This document shows positions 8,799 through 17,251 of a stretch of 64,000 bases of DNA, piece by piece. Under the pieces are notes generated by a model. It was not told where the DNA came from and made no database searches. It saw only the letters and a list, made by a program, of their open reading frames with translations. This DNA comes from Stagnihabitans lacustris (GTDB taxonomy: Bacteria > Pseudomonadota > Alphaproteobacteria > Rhodobacterales > Rhodobacteraceae). The stretch is taken from NCBI RefSeq assembly GCF_025950525.1, contig NZ_JAPDGS010000005.1:124001-188000 (forward strand), written 5' to 3'. The translations under genes were made by a program, and so were the position numbers. Every line of letters begins with the position of its first letter. The first letter of the stretch is position 1.

Positions 8799-8815
8799 GC
8801 CTTTTGAAACGTCGG

Positions 8816-8842
8816 AAAGGGGGGCTTTGCGGCCCCCTTTTT
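8816..8842. terminator. Bidirectional intrinsic terminator
   Basis: AAAGGGGGGC, loop TTTGCG, then GCCCCC and TTTTT. The stem is GC-rich with flanking A and T tracts, so it can serve both the FMN reductase gene (plus) and the convergent small exported protein gene (minus), whose stop codon touches its right edge. Confidence 0.85.
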
Positions 8843-9207
8843 CAGGCCTGGGGCAAAAGCCGCAGACAGGATTTCACTTGGGCCATGACCCGCAGCCGCA
8901 AGGCGGGGTGGCCCGCGAACGCCGCCCGTTGCAGCGCCTGCGCCGTGGCGGCCTTGGCCTCGATCCGCAGCGCCAGGCTGCGCCGGGCTTGACCCGGCGC
9001 CTGAACAGAGGACAGCAGATCGGTAAAGGCATCGCGCTGCTTTTGCGTCTGGTCGGCGGCAGGGTCCTGCATCAGCCACTGATGTTCCATCAAAGCCGAA
9101 AGCCGGCCGGTGCAGATGGCGAAGGTCCGCAAGGGATCGCACAGGCCGGGCAGGGCGCCGGACACCAGCACCACAAGGCCGAAAACAATGATGCGTCGCT
9201 TGCCCAT
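8842..9207 (-). CDS. Small exported protein of unknown function
   Basis: 121 residues starting MGKRRIIVFGLVVLVSG, a clear Sec signal peptide ending near LPGLCDP. The mature part (FAICTGRLSALMEHQWLM, then a long helix with QTQKQRDAFTDLLSSV) contains three cysteines and is predicted helical. I do not recognise a domain. An ATG start at 9207 is preferred over a TTG two codons upstream. It lies 49 bp after the nuclease gene in the same direction and may be cotranscribed with it. Confidence 0.65.
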   Translation of the reverse strand: MGKRRIIVFGLVVLVSGALPGLCDPLRTFAICTGRLSALMEHQWLMQDPAADQTQKQRDAFTDLLSSVQAPGQARRSLALRIEAKAATAQALQRAAFAGHPALRLRVMAQVKSCLRLLPQA

Positions 9208-9256
9208 AAGCAAGAGACTGCGCCTGATTCCCTATTCTTCGGTAAATCACCCGCGC

Positions 9257-9649
9257 TTAGCGGCACCAGTCCATCTTGCGCTTGGGCACATAGACCACGG
9301 CAAGCCCCGAGGCCAACATGACCTCGGTCAGATCGCGCCCCGCCACCTCGACCCAGGCCAGATCGCGGCCATAGCGGTCCTGGCCTTTGAAGGTCACGCC
9401 CGTCACCGGCCCTGCGGCCACAAGCCCCTCCATCAGCCGCGTGGCCTCCAGCCCCATCGCCTTTTCCGAGGCGCATTTCGGGCTGTAGATTTCGGGCGTG
9501 TCATAGCCCAGCAGCCGGACCTTATGCTTGGCCCCGTCACAAATCATGTGCAGCGTGTCGCCATCCGTGACCTTGGTCACGTGGCAGGCGGGCGCGGCAA
9601 AACCTGCAGATGCAAGCAAAACCGCGCAAGCGGCGAGAATGAAACGCAT
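9257..9649 (-). CDS. Secreted thermonuclease-family (SNase-like) protein
   Basis: 130 residues: signal peptide (MRFILAACAVLLASAGFAAPA) followed by a staphylococcal-nuclease-type OB-fold. VTDGDTLHMIC, the VRLLGYDTPE strand-loop with the catalytic Arg, Asp and Glu, and DRYGRDLAWV with the second catalytic Arg are all visible. The enzyme would cleave DNA or RNA with calcium in the periplasm or outside. The start at 9649 gives the signal peptide directly; the longer frame upstream is not needed. Confidence 0.87.
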   Translation of the reverse strand: MRFILAACAVLLASAGFAAPACHVTKVTDGDTLHMICDGAKHKVRLLGYDTPEIYSPKCASEKAMGLEATRLMEGLVAAGPVTGVTFKGQDRYGRDLAWVEVAGRDLTEVMLASGLAVVYVPKRKMDWCR

Positions 9650-9953
9650 GTGACCTACCCCATGGACGCGACCCCTCGCGCCTTGGGAGAGGATGGGGGC
9701 CCGGGCGCGCGGCTGCAAGGGGATGGGGCGGAGTTTAGAGGCTTTACGGGGCGCTGGGTGGCAGGATTTGTCACCGCAAGGTCGCAGTTCCGGGCCTAGC
9801 CCATGGTCCGGTGGGGAGGAGGTGAAAGCCGCTCCGCCTTGCCCCGCAAAGCAAAACCCGGGGTTTACCCCGGGCTACGCTGTGGACGCAGAGCGCGCTT
9901 CTGCACGATCGCTGTCTTTTGGCTTGCGTGGCCCGGAATAGAACGCGGGGCTT
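9650..9953. other. Gene-free stretch between cobS and the nuclease gene
   Basis: About 300 bp with no supported gene. It contains the palindrome ACCCGGGGTTTACCCCGGG followed by CTACG (9856-9879), a copy of the dispersed element also found near 8.1 kb. Nothing else is recognised. Confidence 0.6.
9856..9879. repeat. Palindrome CCCGGGGTTTACCCCGGG + CTACG
   Basis: 7-bp arms around TTTA followed by a CTACG tail. A family member also lies at 8090-8113, and related hairpins with the same tail lie at 14586-14608 and 48273-48293. Confidence 0.7.
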
Positions 9954-10928
9954 TTACTTCATCGCCTGGCTGGCGGCCGACTCGGGCAATTCCTCGCCAA
10001 AGCAGCGCTGGTAGAATTCGGCGACCGTTTGCCGTTCAAGTTCGTCGCATTTGTTCAGGAAGGACAGGCGGAAGGCATAGCCCACATTGCGGAAAATCTC
10101 TGAGTTCTGCGCCCAGTTCAGCACGGTGCGCGGAGACATCACGGTCGACAGATCGCCGTTCATGAAGGCCGTCCGGGTCAGGTCGGCGACCGTCACCATC
10201 TGGTTGATCGTCTTGCGACCCTTTTCCGTGTTGTAATGCGCGTTTTTCGCCAGGACGATGGCGGCTTCGGCATCATGCGAAAGGTAGTTCAGCGTGGCGA
10301 CCAAGGACCACCGGTCCATCTGCGCCTGGTTGATCTGCTGGGTGCCGTGATAGAGGCCCGTCGTATCCCCAAGACCCACGGTGTTCGCGGTGGCGAACAG
10401 GCGGAAGGACGGGTGGGGGGTGATGATCTCGTTCTGGTCCAGCAGGGTCAGCTTGCCGTCATGCTCCAGCACGCGCTGGATGACGAACATGACATCCGCC
10501 CGCCCCGCGTCGTATTCGTCGAACACGATGGCCACGGCGTTGCGCAAAGCCCAGGGGAGAATCCCCTCGTGGAACTTCGTCACCTGCTTGCCGTCTTCCA
10601 GCTTGATCGCATCCTTGCCGATCAGGTCGATCCGGCTGATGTGGCTGTCCAGGTTGACCCGCACGCAAGGCCAGTTCAGCCGCGCCGCAACCTGTTCGAT
10701 ATGCGTGGATTTCCCCGTGCCATGATAGCCCTGGATCATCACGCGGCGGTTATAGGCAAAGCCCGCCAGGATCGCCAACGTCGTATCGGGGTCGAATTTA
10801 TAGGTCGGGTCGATCTCGGGCACGCGGTCGGTGCGCTCGGCAAAACCCTTTACCCGCATCTCGGTGTCGATCCCGAAGACATCGCGGACAGAGATTTCTT
10901 CGGTCGGTTTCATCACGGTATCCAGCAT
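9954..10928 (-). CDS. cobS: Cobaltochelatase subunit CobS (AAA+ ATPase)
   Basis: 324 residues. CobS is the AAA+ motor that, as a ring with CobT, drives cobalt insertion by CobN. The family opening [18 protein letters not shown] is present, then Walker [10 protein letters not shown] near residue 67, Walker B VFDEYD near 135, and FATANTVG (sensor 1). The ATG at 10928 is chosen because it sits just upstream of the conserved KPTEEIS block; an internal ATG five codons later is also possible. It is on the same strand as cobT but separated from it by the nuclease and two other small genes. Confidence 0.95.
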   Translation of the reverse strand: MLDTVMKPTEEISVRDVFGIDTEMRVKGFAERTDRVPEIDPTYKFDPDTTLAILAGFAYNRRVMIQGYHGTGKSTHIEQVAARLNWPCVRVNLDSHISRIDLIGKDAIKLEDGKQVTKFHEGILPWALRNAVAIVFDEYDAGRADVMFVIQRVLEHDGKLTLLDQNEIITPHPSFRLFATANTVGLGDTTGLYHGTQQINQAQMDRWSLVATLNYLSHDAEAAIVLAKNAHYNTEKGRKTINQMVTVADLTRTAFMNGDLSTVMSPRTVLNWAQNSEIFRNVGYAFRLSFLNKCDELERQTVAEFYQRCFGEELPESAASQAMK

Positions 10929-11057
10929 CTTGACGCGCCCAAATCTGTTGCGCCCCAACCTTTGACCCATAAGCCCAACAGGTGCAAGAGGGGCGGCGTT
11001 TACAGGCCCGGCGCCAGGCGTTAGTCATGACAGATAGATAACAGCCGCGAGCCCTTC

Positions 11058-11852
11058 GTGACGCCCAAAACATTGACCGAAACGACCCATTCGCTTTTGA
11101 CCCGGACGCTGGCGCAGGGCGCCTCGCCTGACAGCCTGGCCGCGTCGCTGCGCATCCTGTGCAAATGGCGCGCCCAGCTGATCGGCAACACGATCCAGGC
11201 CCGCGACGGCGCCACCGTCCAGCACGGCCCCTTTGCCGGCATGAGCTTTTCGACCCGCTCGACCGAGGGGGCGCGGGCGGCGCGGCTTTTGGGCGCCTAT
11301 GAGGCCAGTTTGATCCCGGTCATCGAAGAGATCGTGGCGCGCGATTACCCGTTGATCGTCGATATCGGCTCAGCCGAGGGCTATTACGCGGTGGGCCTGG
11401 CGCTTCGGATGCCGGGGGCGCGGGTGCTGGCGCGCGACGCCTCGGACCTTGCGCAGCGCGCCTGTCGGTCGTTGGCGCTGGAAAACGGCGTGGCCGACCG
11501 GGTCGAGGTCGGTGGGCTGTTCAGCCATGACGATTTCCAGGCCCTGCAGGGTCCGCGTCTGGTGATTTGCGACATCGAGGGGGCCGAGGTCGATCTTCTG
11601 GACCCCGACCGCGCGCCCTCGTTGCGCCAGACCGATATCCTGGTCGAATGTCATGACGGGTTGGTCGACCGCGCCACCCAGCGGTTGACCGAACGCTTTG
11701 CCGACAGCCATGACATCACACGCATCGAACGCGCCCTGGCGGGCGACTGCATCCCGCCCTGGATGGATGCCTTCAGCGACATCGACCGGCTTTTGGCCCT
11801 GTGGGAATGGCGCGCGGGCCCGACGCCCTGGCTGTGGATGAGGGCGAAATGA
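11058..11852 (+). CDS. SAM-dependent methyltransferase-like protein (FkbM-like)
   Basis: 264 residues from a GTG at 11058. A Rossmann-type SAM-binding motif I is visible (IVDIGSAEGYYAVGLA, residues about 98-113), followed by the acidic end of strand 2 (VLARDAS), and CDIEGAEVDLL, which resembles the D/E-G-x-E segment of FkbM-type methyltransferases. It overlaps the next gene, a glycosyltransferase, in an ATGA junction, so the two are translationally coupled. The pair probably modifies a polysaccharide or glycan, but the substrate is unknown. It is divergent from cobS. Confidence 0.7.
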   Translation: MTPKTLTETTHSLLTRTLAQGASPDSLAASLRILCKWRAQLIGNTIQARDGATVQHGPFAGMSFSTRSTEGARAARLLGAYEASLIPVIEEIVARDYPLIVDIGSAEGYYAVGLALRMPGARVLARDASDLAQRACRSLALENGVADRVEVGGLFSHDDFQALQGPRLVICDIEGAEVDLLDPDRAPSLRQTDILVECHDGLVDRATQRLTERFADSHDITRIERALAGDCIPPWMDAFSDIDRLLALWEWRAGPTPWLWMRAK

Positions 11853-13501
11853 CCACCAATGCGGCGATCTTTTATGCCTCGGACGGCTATCGGCCGGGCG
11901 ACAAGGGCATCAACGGCCGCCGCGTGGCGGGGGAAAGCTTTCTGCGCGGCTTCGTCTCCCATGCCGAGGTCGATGAATTCGTCATCCTAACCAAGTCGAA
12001 CCCCGAGGCCGAAGAGGTCCGCGCCCTGGTCAAGGCGCACCGCCCGGAAAAGTCCCTGCGGCCGGTGGGCTTTTTGCGGCCCGCCCAAATCGCCCCCTGC
12101 GAGGTGCTGTATTACCCCGCCGCCAATATTGCGGGCGAAAGCTGGCGGCGGGCGGACAGCGGGACGGGGGCCTGGGCGATCTGCGGGCTGACGCATACGA
12201 CATCGACCCAGGGGATCATGAACGGTTTCTTTGATCTGCGCATGGCGCCGGTCATGGCATGGGATGCGGTGATCTGCACCTCACGCGCGGTTCAGGCCTC
12301 GGTTTCGACCCAGATGGACCTGATCGACGCCCATATCCGCCAAAGGTTCCAGACCGAGCCCCCGCCGCGGCCGATGCTGCCGGTGATCCCGCTGGGCGTT
12401 CATTCGGGCGATTTCATCCGGGACGAGGCGGCGCGGGCCGCCTTGCGCGACAGGCTGGGGGCGGGGCCGGATGACGTTGTCTTTGTCACCATCGCGCGCC
12501 TGACCCCGCATGAGAAGTTTGATCCGGTGCCGATTTATCTGGCGATGCAGGCGGCTCAGGCGCAGTTGGGCGACCGCAAGCTGCATGTCGTCTTTTGCGG
12601 CCAGTTCAAGCATGACTATGCCCGCAAGGTCTTTGCCGAGGGCGCCGCGCGGTTGATGCCGGATGTGGGCTATCTGGAGCTGGACGGGGCCAGCGCGTCG
12701 GACCGCAAGATGACGCTGTCGGGCGGCGATGTCTTTTTGTTCATGATCGACAATATCCAGGAGACCTTTGGCCTTGCGCCATTGGAGGGGATGGCGGCGG
12801 GCTTGCCGGTTCTGGCCTCGGATTGGGATGGGCTGAAGGATACGGTGACGCCAGAGGTGGGCTTTCGCGTGACATCCCGGATGCTGCCGCCTGGGCATAT
12901 GGTGAATGAAAGCCTGCGCTTTCAGGGCGGGATCGACGAATACACCCAATATTGCGCGGCCGTGTCGGCCATGACCGAGCTGGACATGGCCGAGATGGTG
13001 GCCCGCATCCTGGACCTGGCGCGCGGCCCCGGGCTTCGGGCGCGGATGGGGCAGGCTGCGGCGCGGCGCGCGCGCGAGGTCTATGACTGGAAGGCGGTCA
13101 TTCCGCAGATGCAGGCGCTTTGGGGCGAACAGGCCGCGATGCGCCGGGCGGCGGGGGGGGCGGCCTACCGGATAGCGGGGGTGGGCCTGCCGATTGCGCC
13201 CTCGCCCGGGTTGCTGTTCGGGTCCTATCCAAGTGCCGCGCTAGAGCCCGCGCGCGAGGTCTATGTGGCCAATCCCGCCGCCGGGGACCTGACCGCGATC
13301 CTGGCCTTGCGGAATTATCAGGGCCTGAACCGGATCTTTGCCGAACCCGCCCAGATTGCCGCGGTGCTGGAGGCGGTCAAGGCCGGAGAGGGCCGGGTGA
13401 CGGCCCTGGCCCAAACGGTCAAGCTGCCGCAACTGGTGGTTGAGCGCGTGGTGATCTGGCTGTTGAAATACGATTTCATCCGGCGCGGCCCTGCCGACTG
13501 A
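11849..13501 (+). CDS. Glycosyltransferase family 4 protein
   Basis: 550 residues. The central part (about residues 190-420) is a GT-B glycosyltransferase group 1 domain: VFVTIARLTPHEKFDPVP at the start of the nucleotide-binding half and ETFGLAPLEGMAAGLPVLASD, which contains the EX7E motif. The N-terminal ~190 residues form the acceptor half. The last ~110 residues (from LPIAPSPGLLFG) are an extra C-terminal domain ending in helices (VKLPQLVVERVVIWLLKYD). The ATG at 11849 overlaps the upstream stop. It would transfer a sugar from a nucleotide donor in the cytoplasm; product unknown. Confidence 0.82.
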   Translation: MTTNAAIFYASDGYRPGDKGINGRRVAGESFLRGFVSHAEVDEFVILTKSNPEAEEVRALVKAHRPEKSLRPVGFLRPAQIAPCEVLYYPAANIAGESWRRADSGTGAWAICGLTHTTSTQGIMNGFFDLRMAPVMAWDAVICTSRAVQASVSTQMDLIDAHIRQRFQTEPPPRPMLPVIPLGVHSGDFIRDEAARAALRDRLGAGPDDVVFVTIARLTPHEKFDPVPIYLAMQAAQAQLGDRKLHVVFCGQFKHDYARKVFAEGAARLMPDVGYLELDGASASDRKMTLSGGDVFLFMIDNIQETFGLAPLEGMAAGLPVLASDWDGLKDTVTPEVGFRVTSRMLPPGHMVNESLRFQGGIDEYTQYCAAVSAMTELDMAEMVARILDLARGPGLRARMGQAAARRAREVYDWKAVIPQMQALWGEQAAMRRAAGGAAYRIAGVGLPIAPSPGLLFGSYPSAALEPAREVYVANPAAGDLTAILALRNYQGLNRIFAEPAQIAAVLEAVKAGEGRVTALAQTVKLPQLVVERVVIWLLKYDFIRRGPAD

Positions 13502-13523
13502 CAGGTGGTCAAGGTGGCATGAT

Positions 13524-13543
13524 GCCCGGGGGGCAACCCGGGC
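13524..13543. terminator. Hairpin between convergent genes
   Basis: GCCCGGG, a six-base loop, then CCCGGGC in the 88-bp gap between the glycosyltransferase and the convergent J-domain gene. No T-run follows, so a termination role is only suggested by its position. Confidence 0.4.
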
Positions 13544-13589
13544 TTCGGGGGCCAAAAGCGCAACAGGGGGCGGCCCGATCCGGGCGGCC

Positions 13590-14216
13590 TCAGTCCTTGA
13601 AAAACCGCGAATCCTTGATCTGGTCCCAGGCCCAGACGACCTGCTGCAGCTTTTCTTCATCCGCGCGGTTGCCGCCGTTCATGTCAGGATGAAGATCCTT
13701 GACCAAGCTTTTGTATTGCTTGCGAATTTCCGCCTTGGTCCAGGTGTCGCGGGCGTCCATGATCTCTAGCGCCTTGCGTTCGGTCGGCGGCAGTTTGCGG
13801 GTCGAGACCGCAGCCACGGGGGCCGATTTCGTGGCCTTGTCGCCCAAAATCTCCAACGGGTCATTCACCCCCAGCCGCGCCCAGGAATTGCCGTCGTCCT
13901 TGCGCGAGAAGGGCTTGGTCTCACGCTCCCACAAACGATCACGCTCTTGCAGGGCTGCGAATTCCTCGGCCGTTGCCGTGCCGAAGTAGTTCCACTTCAG
14001 GTTGTATTCCTTGATGTGGTCTTTGCAGAACCAATAGAACTCATCCAGCACATCGGGGGATTTCGGCGCGCGAAAGGCGCCCTTCAGCTTGCAGCCCGGG
14101 AAATCGCAGGCGCGGTTGGCCACCTCGGAGGCGCCGGTCATGCCGCGGCGGCCCGTCGTTTTCTTGGCTTTGGCCGAAGAGACGCGGATATCGAACTCGA
14201 AAGGGGCTTTGGACAT
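13590..14216 (-). CDS. J-domain (DnaJ-like) protein
   Basis: 208 residues. The N-terminal part has two cysteine/histidine pairs (ACDFPGC and WFCKDH) that look like a small metal-binding module in a region unique to this alphaproteobacterial family. The C-terminal 60 residues are a J domain with the HPD motif (SLVKDLHPDMNGG) needed to stimulate DnaK ATPase. It is probably a specialised Hsp70 co-chaperone. It is divergent from bolA, 104 bp away. Confidence 0.88.
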   Translation of the reverse strand: MSKAPFEFDIRVSSAKAKKTTGRRGMTGASEVANRACDFPGCKLKGAFRAPKSPDVLDEFYWFCKDHIKEYNLKWNYFGTATAEEFAALQERDRLWERETKPFSRKDDGNSWARLGVNDPLEILGDKATKSAPVAAVSTRKLPPTERKALEIMDARDTWTKAEIRKQYKSLVKDLHPDMNGGNRADEEKLQQVVWAWDQIKDSRFFKD

Positions 14217-14320
14217 GGGCTGCTCTTTTTTGGACTATTGCCGACAGGACGTTCCGAGTCGGGCCTTTTCGTTCTGGGGCCATAAGGATAGGACATTTCG
14301 CAGGACTTTGAAGGGGGCAG

Positions 14321-14578
14321 ATGAAAATGGCGCTAAAGGACGAGATCGAGGCGCGTTTGCGGGCGGCTTTTTCGGTGACAGAGCTGCGGGTGGACAACGA
14401 AAGCCACAAGCACGCCGGCCATTCGGGCGATGATGGCACCGGGGAAAGCCATTTCGCGATCTATCTTCGGGCGGGCGAATTGGCGCCGATGGGCCGGCTG
14501 GCGCGGCACCGCGCGGTGCAGGCGGCCTTGGGCGACATCCATCAGCGGCTCCATGCCCTTGCGATGGATCTGGGGTGA
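14321..14578 (+). CDS. bolA: BolA family protein
   Basis: 85 residues, typical BolA length. BolA proteins bind [2Fe-2S] clusters together with monothiol glutaredoxins and influence iron and envelope regulation. The ESHKHAGH segment and the later GRLARHRAVQAALGD helix match the family, including the conserved histidine. The ATG at 14321 follows AAGGGGG with good spacing; a second ATG lies two codons in. It is divergent from the J-domain gene and upstream of lysC. Confidence 0.9.
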   Translation: MKMALKDEIEARLRAAFSVTELRVDNESHKHAGHSGDDGTGESHFAIYLRAGELAPMGRLARHRAVQAALGDIHQRLHALAMDLG

Positions 14579-14585
14579 CGGGAGC

Positions 14586-14608
14586 GGCGGGGTGAACCCC
14601 GCCCTACG
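14586..14608. repeat. Hairpin GGCGGGGTGAACCCCGCC + CTACG
   Basis: 7-bp GGCGGGG/CCCCGCC arms around TGAA, with a CTACG tail, just after the bolA stop. It belongs with the other CTACG-tailed palindromes in the window and may serve as the bolA transcript end. Confidence 0.65.
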
Positions 14609-14696
14609 GGATTTCCGCTTGCAGCCGGACCCCGGGCCGCCTAAACAAACGCCGGTTTTAACGCCGGGCAGGGCCTGGCCGCAGGGGGGAGGCGCG

Positions 14697-15950
14697 ATGC
14701 CGCTTCTGGTGATGAAATTCGGCGGGACCTCCGTCGCCAATCTGGACCGCATCGCAAATGCGGCCCGAAAGGTGCAGGAAGAGACCGCAAGGGGCTACAG
14801 CGTCATCGTCATCGTCTCGGCCATGTCGGGCAAGACGAACGAGCTGGTGGGCTGGGTCGAGGGCACGTCCAAGCTTTACGACACCAAGGAATACGATGCG
14901 ATCGTATCCAGTGGCGAGAATGTGACGGCGGGGCTTTTGGCGCTGCGGTTGCAAGAGATGGGGATTGGCGCGCGGTCCTGGCAGGGCTGGCAAGTGCCGA
15001 TCAACACGACCGATGCCCATTCGACGGCGCGGTTCGTGTCGATCCCGCGTGAGAATATCGACACGGATTTCGCGGGCGGCAACAAGGTTGCGGTCGTGGC
15101 GGGGTTTCAGGGCGTGACCGAGGCCGGGCGCATCACCACTTTGGGTCGCGGCGGGTCGGATACGACCGCGGTGGCCTTTGCCGCGGCCTTTGAGGCGGAA
15201 CGCTGCGACATCTACACCGATGTCGATGGGGTCTATACGACCGACCCGCGCATCGTCTCCAAAGCCCGCAAGATGGAGAAGATCGCCTTTGAAGAGATGC
15301 TGGAGCTGGCATCTTTGGGCGCCAAGGTCTTGCAAACCCGCTCGGTCGAGTTGGCCATGCGCTATAAAGTGCGGCTGCGGGTTCTGTCCTCGTTTGAGGA
15401 TACGGATGAAACTTCGGGAACGCTCGTCTGTGACGAGGAGGAAATCATGGAATCGAAAGTCGTCTCTGGTGTCGCGTTCAGCCGTGATGAAGCGAAAATG
15501 ACCCTGGTGCGGGTTGAGGATCGCCCGGGCGTCGCCGCGGCCATCTTTGGGCCCTTGGCCGATGCCCAGGTGAACGTCGACATGATCGTGCAGAACATCT
15601 CGGAGAAGGTGGCGGGCGATACCAAGCTTTACACCGACATGACCTTTTCGTTGCCGGTCAATCAGGTCGAGCGGGCCAAGAAGGCGTTGGAAGACAGCCG
15701 CGCTTCGGGGGCTGTGACCTATGCCGAGCTGATCACCGATACGGAAACCGCCAAGGTGTCGGTCGTGGGGATCGGGATGCGGAGCCAGGTGGGCGTGGCG
15801 GCCAAGATGTTCGCGGCCCTGGCTGCGGAGAACATCAACATCAAGGTCATCACGACGTCCGAGATCAAGATCTCGGTGCTGATTGACCGGAAATATATGG
15901 AACTGGCGGTGCAGACGCTGCACGACACGTTTGATCTGGAACAGGCCTGA
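14697..15950 (+). CDS. lysC: Aspartate kinase
   Basis: 417 residues, the size of the alpha/beta type II aspartate kinases. It phosphorylates aspartate in the first step to lysine, threonine and methionine. The opening MKFGGTSVANLDRI, the VVIVSAMSGKTNEL segment, TTLGRGGSDTTAVAFAAA and the tandem C-terminal ACT domains (residues about 265-417; VEDRPGVAAAIFGPLADAQVNVDMI, VGIGMRSQVGVAAKMF) are all present, so feedback inhibition is likely. GGGGGAGG lies 5 bases before the ATG. Downstream are a long inverted repeat and a strong terminator. Confidence 0.96.
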   Translation: MPLLVMKFGGTSVANLDRIANAARKVQEETARGYSVIVIVSAMSGKTNELVGWVEGTSKLYDTKEYDAIVSSGENVTAGLLALRLQEMGIGARSWQGWQVPINTTDAHSTARFVSIPRENIDTDFAGGNKVAVVAGFQGVTEAGRITTLGRGGSDTTAVAFAAAFEAERCDIYTDVDGVYTTDPRIVSKARKMEKIAFEEMLELASLGAKVLQTRSVELAMRYKVRLRVLSSFEDTDETSGTLVCDEEEIMESKVVSGVAFSRDEAKMTLVRVEDRPGVAAAIFGPLADAQVNVDMIVQNISEKVAGDTKLYTDMTFSLPVNQVERAKKALEDSRASGAVTYAELITDTETAKVSVVGIGMRSQVGVAAKMFAALAAENINIKVITTSEIKISVLIDRKYMELAVQTLHDTFDLEQA

Positions 15951-15974
15951 GGCTGAAGCTGTGACGGCGGCTTT

Positions 15975-16038
15975 CCTTTCGGCTTTTGCGCCCTGACGGG
16001 CCGCAAAAGCCGAAAGGAGGGGCGCCCCTGCGGGGCGC
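15975..16038. repeat. 16-bp inverted repeat followed by a GCGCCCC hairpin after lysC
   Basis: CCTTTCGGCTTTTGCG (15975-15990) pairs perfectly with 16002-16017 across an 11-base loop. It is followed by the 17-base hairpin GCGCCCCTGCGGGGCGC (16022-16038), an identical copy of which lies at 16206-16222. These precede the lysC terminator. Confidence 0.8.
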
Positions 16039-16053
16039 TGAAGCAAAAGCAAC

Positions 16054-16078
16054 AAAGGGCGCCTTGTGGCGCCCTTTT
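16054..16078 (+). terminator. Intrinsic terminator of lysC
   Basis: Perfect 10-bp stem AAAGGGCGCC / GGCGCCCTTT with a TTGT loop followed by T. Classic Rho-independent form about 100 bp after the lysC stop. Confidence 0.85.
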
Positions 16079-16174
16079 CCTTTGGATCAGGGGTTCGGGC
16101 GTGGTTTGGGGGGTGCGGGCTTTGCCTATGCCGGGCTTTGCCTTCAAAGGTCCCGCCGTCCCGCGCGCGGCCTT

Positions 16175-17035
16175 TCAGGCCGGGCTTGGTTCGGCGGGAG
16201 GGGGCGCGCCCCTGCGGGGCGCGAAGAAGAGAGGGGCGAAGCGCGGGCCGCGGCCTTCGGCCTCGGCCCGGCGCTTTTTCCGGCGGCCCGAGCGCAGCAG
16301 GACCACGGTCGAGCCCACGACATTGGCCACCTGTTCATAGGCCACCCGGCGTTGGTCCGACCCGCTGGCCGAGCGCAAAAGCACCAGCTGCGTGTCCTCG
16401 ATGATCCCCGCCGCCACGTTCAGATCGGCACTGGCGCGCACCGGGGTCAGCGGCTCGGACGGCGCCCGGCGGCCTGTGCGGCCCGAGATCGTCGGCTTTG
16501 CGCTGTCCTGGTTCTTTTCAACCCATTCCGACAGCCTTTGACCGCCCCCCAGCAGCGCATTGCGCGCCTTGCCATAGCCGCCGCGCCAGGGCAGCGTCGA
16601 GCCGATCCGTTTGTAGGCCTGGGCGATGCAGTCGGGGATATAGCCCGGCTCATAGCGCGTGCGGCACCAGCGGTTGGCCTCTTCGATCTCGGCCAAAAGC
16701 GCCTTGGTCGCCTCGGGCGTGATGCCCACGGCATCGGCGGGCACGCCAGCGGGCGGGGGCTCTTGCGCCGGATCGCGGTCGCTGGAGCCATAGGCATCGT
16801 CTTGCTGCCCCGTATCCTCGCCCGTATCCGGTATCGTCGGTTCCTCGGACACCTGGCCGCCGCTGCATGCGGTGGAACAGCCGCCCTCGGGCAGGCTTTG
16901 CACCAGGACCAGCGGCAGTTTGGTCCCGGCCCCAGCAGGGGTTGGGGGCAAGGGTGTCAGGGCGAAGGCGGTTGCCAGGTTGGGCAGCAAGAGGCCCAAG
17001 GCCAGGGCAAGGGGGAAAAGGGCGCGAGTCATCAT
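16175..17035 (-). CDS. Secreted protein of unknown function
   Basis: 286 residues. A signal peptide is evident (MMTRALFPLALALGLLLPNLATAFA), followed by a Pro/Ser/Asp-rich stretch with a CSTAC cysteine pair, then a compact part (ALLAEIEEANRWCRTRYEPGYIPDCIAQAYKRIGSTLPWRGGYGKARNALL) with two further cysteines that could form a disulfide. The middle ADLNVAAGIIEDTQLVLLRSASGSDQRRVAYEQVANVVGSTVVLLRS looks ordered. The last 35 residues are basic and low-complexity where the DNA carries a hairpin repeat, so the original stop may lie elsewhere. I do not recognise the family. It is divergent from ptsP. Confidence 0.6.
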   Translation of the reverse strand: MMTRALFPLALALGLLLPNLATAFALTPLPPTPAGAGTKLPLVLVQSLPEGGCSTACSGGQVSEEPTIPDTGEDTGQQDDAYGSSDRDPAQEPPPAGVPADAVGITPEATKALLAEIEEANRWCRTRYEPGYIPDCIAQAYKRIGSTLPWRGGYGKARNALLGGGQRLSEWVEKNQDSAKPTISGRTGRRAPSEPLTPVRASADLNVAAGIIEDTQLVLLRSASGSDQRRVAYEQVANVVGSTVVLLRSGRRKKRRAEAEGRGPRFAPLFFAPRRGAPPPAEPSPA

Positions 17036-17251
17036 GGCCTCGATCAATGGAATGGCGTCAGGATACATGGCGCGGGGTCAGGCGTCCACCGCCTCGCGCG
17101 GGTTTGCCGGGCGCCCCTTGGCGTGACCCGGGACCCAAGGGGGCAAAAATGCCGCCGCCTCGGGGATTTTCCGCAACCGGCGCGGGTTTTTCCGCGGTCG
17201 GGACTTCCCCCGCGCGCCTTGACGGGCAATAAGGGGAAAACATTGGTTTGG

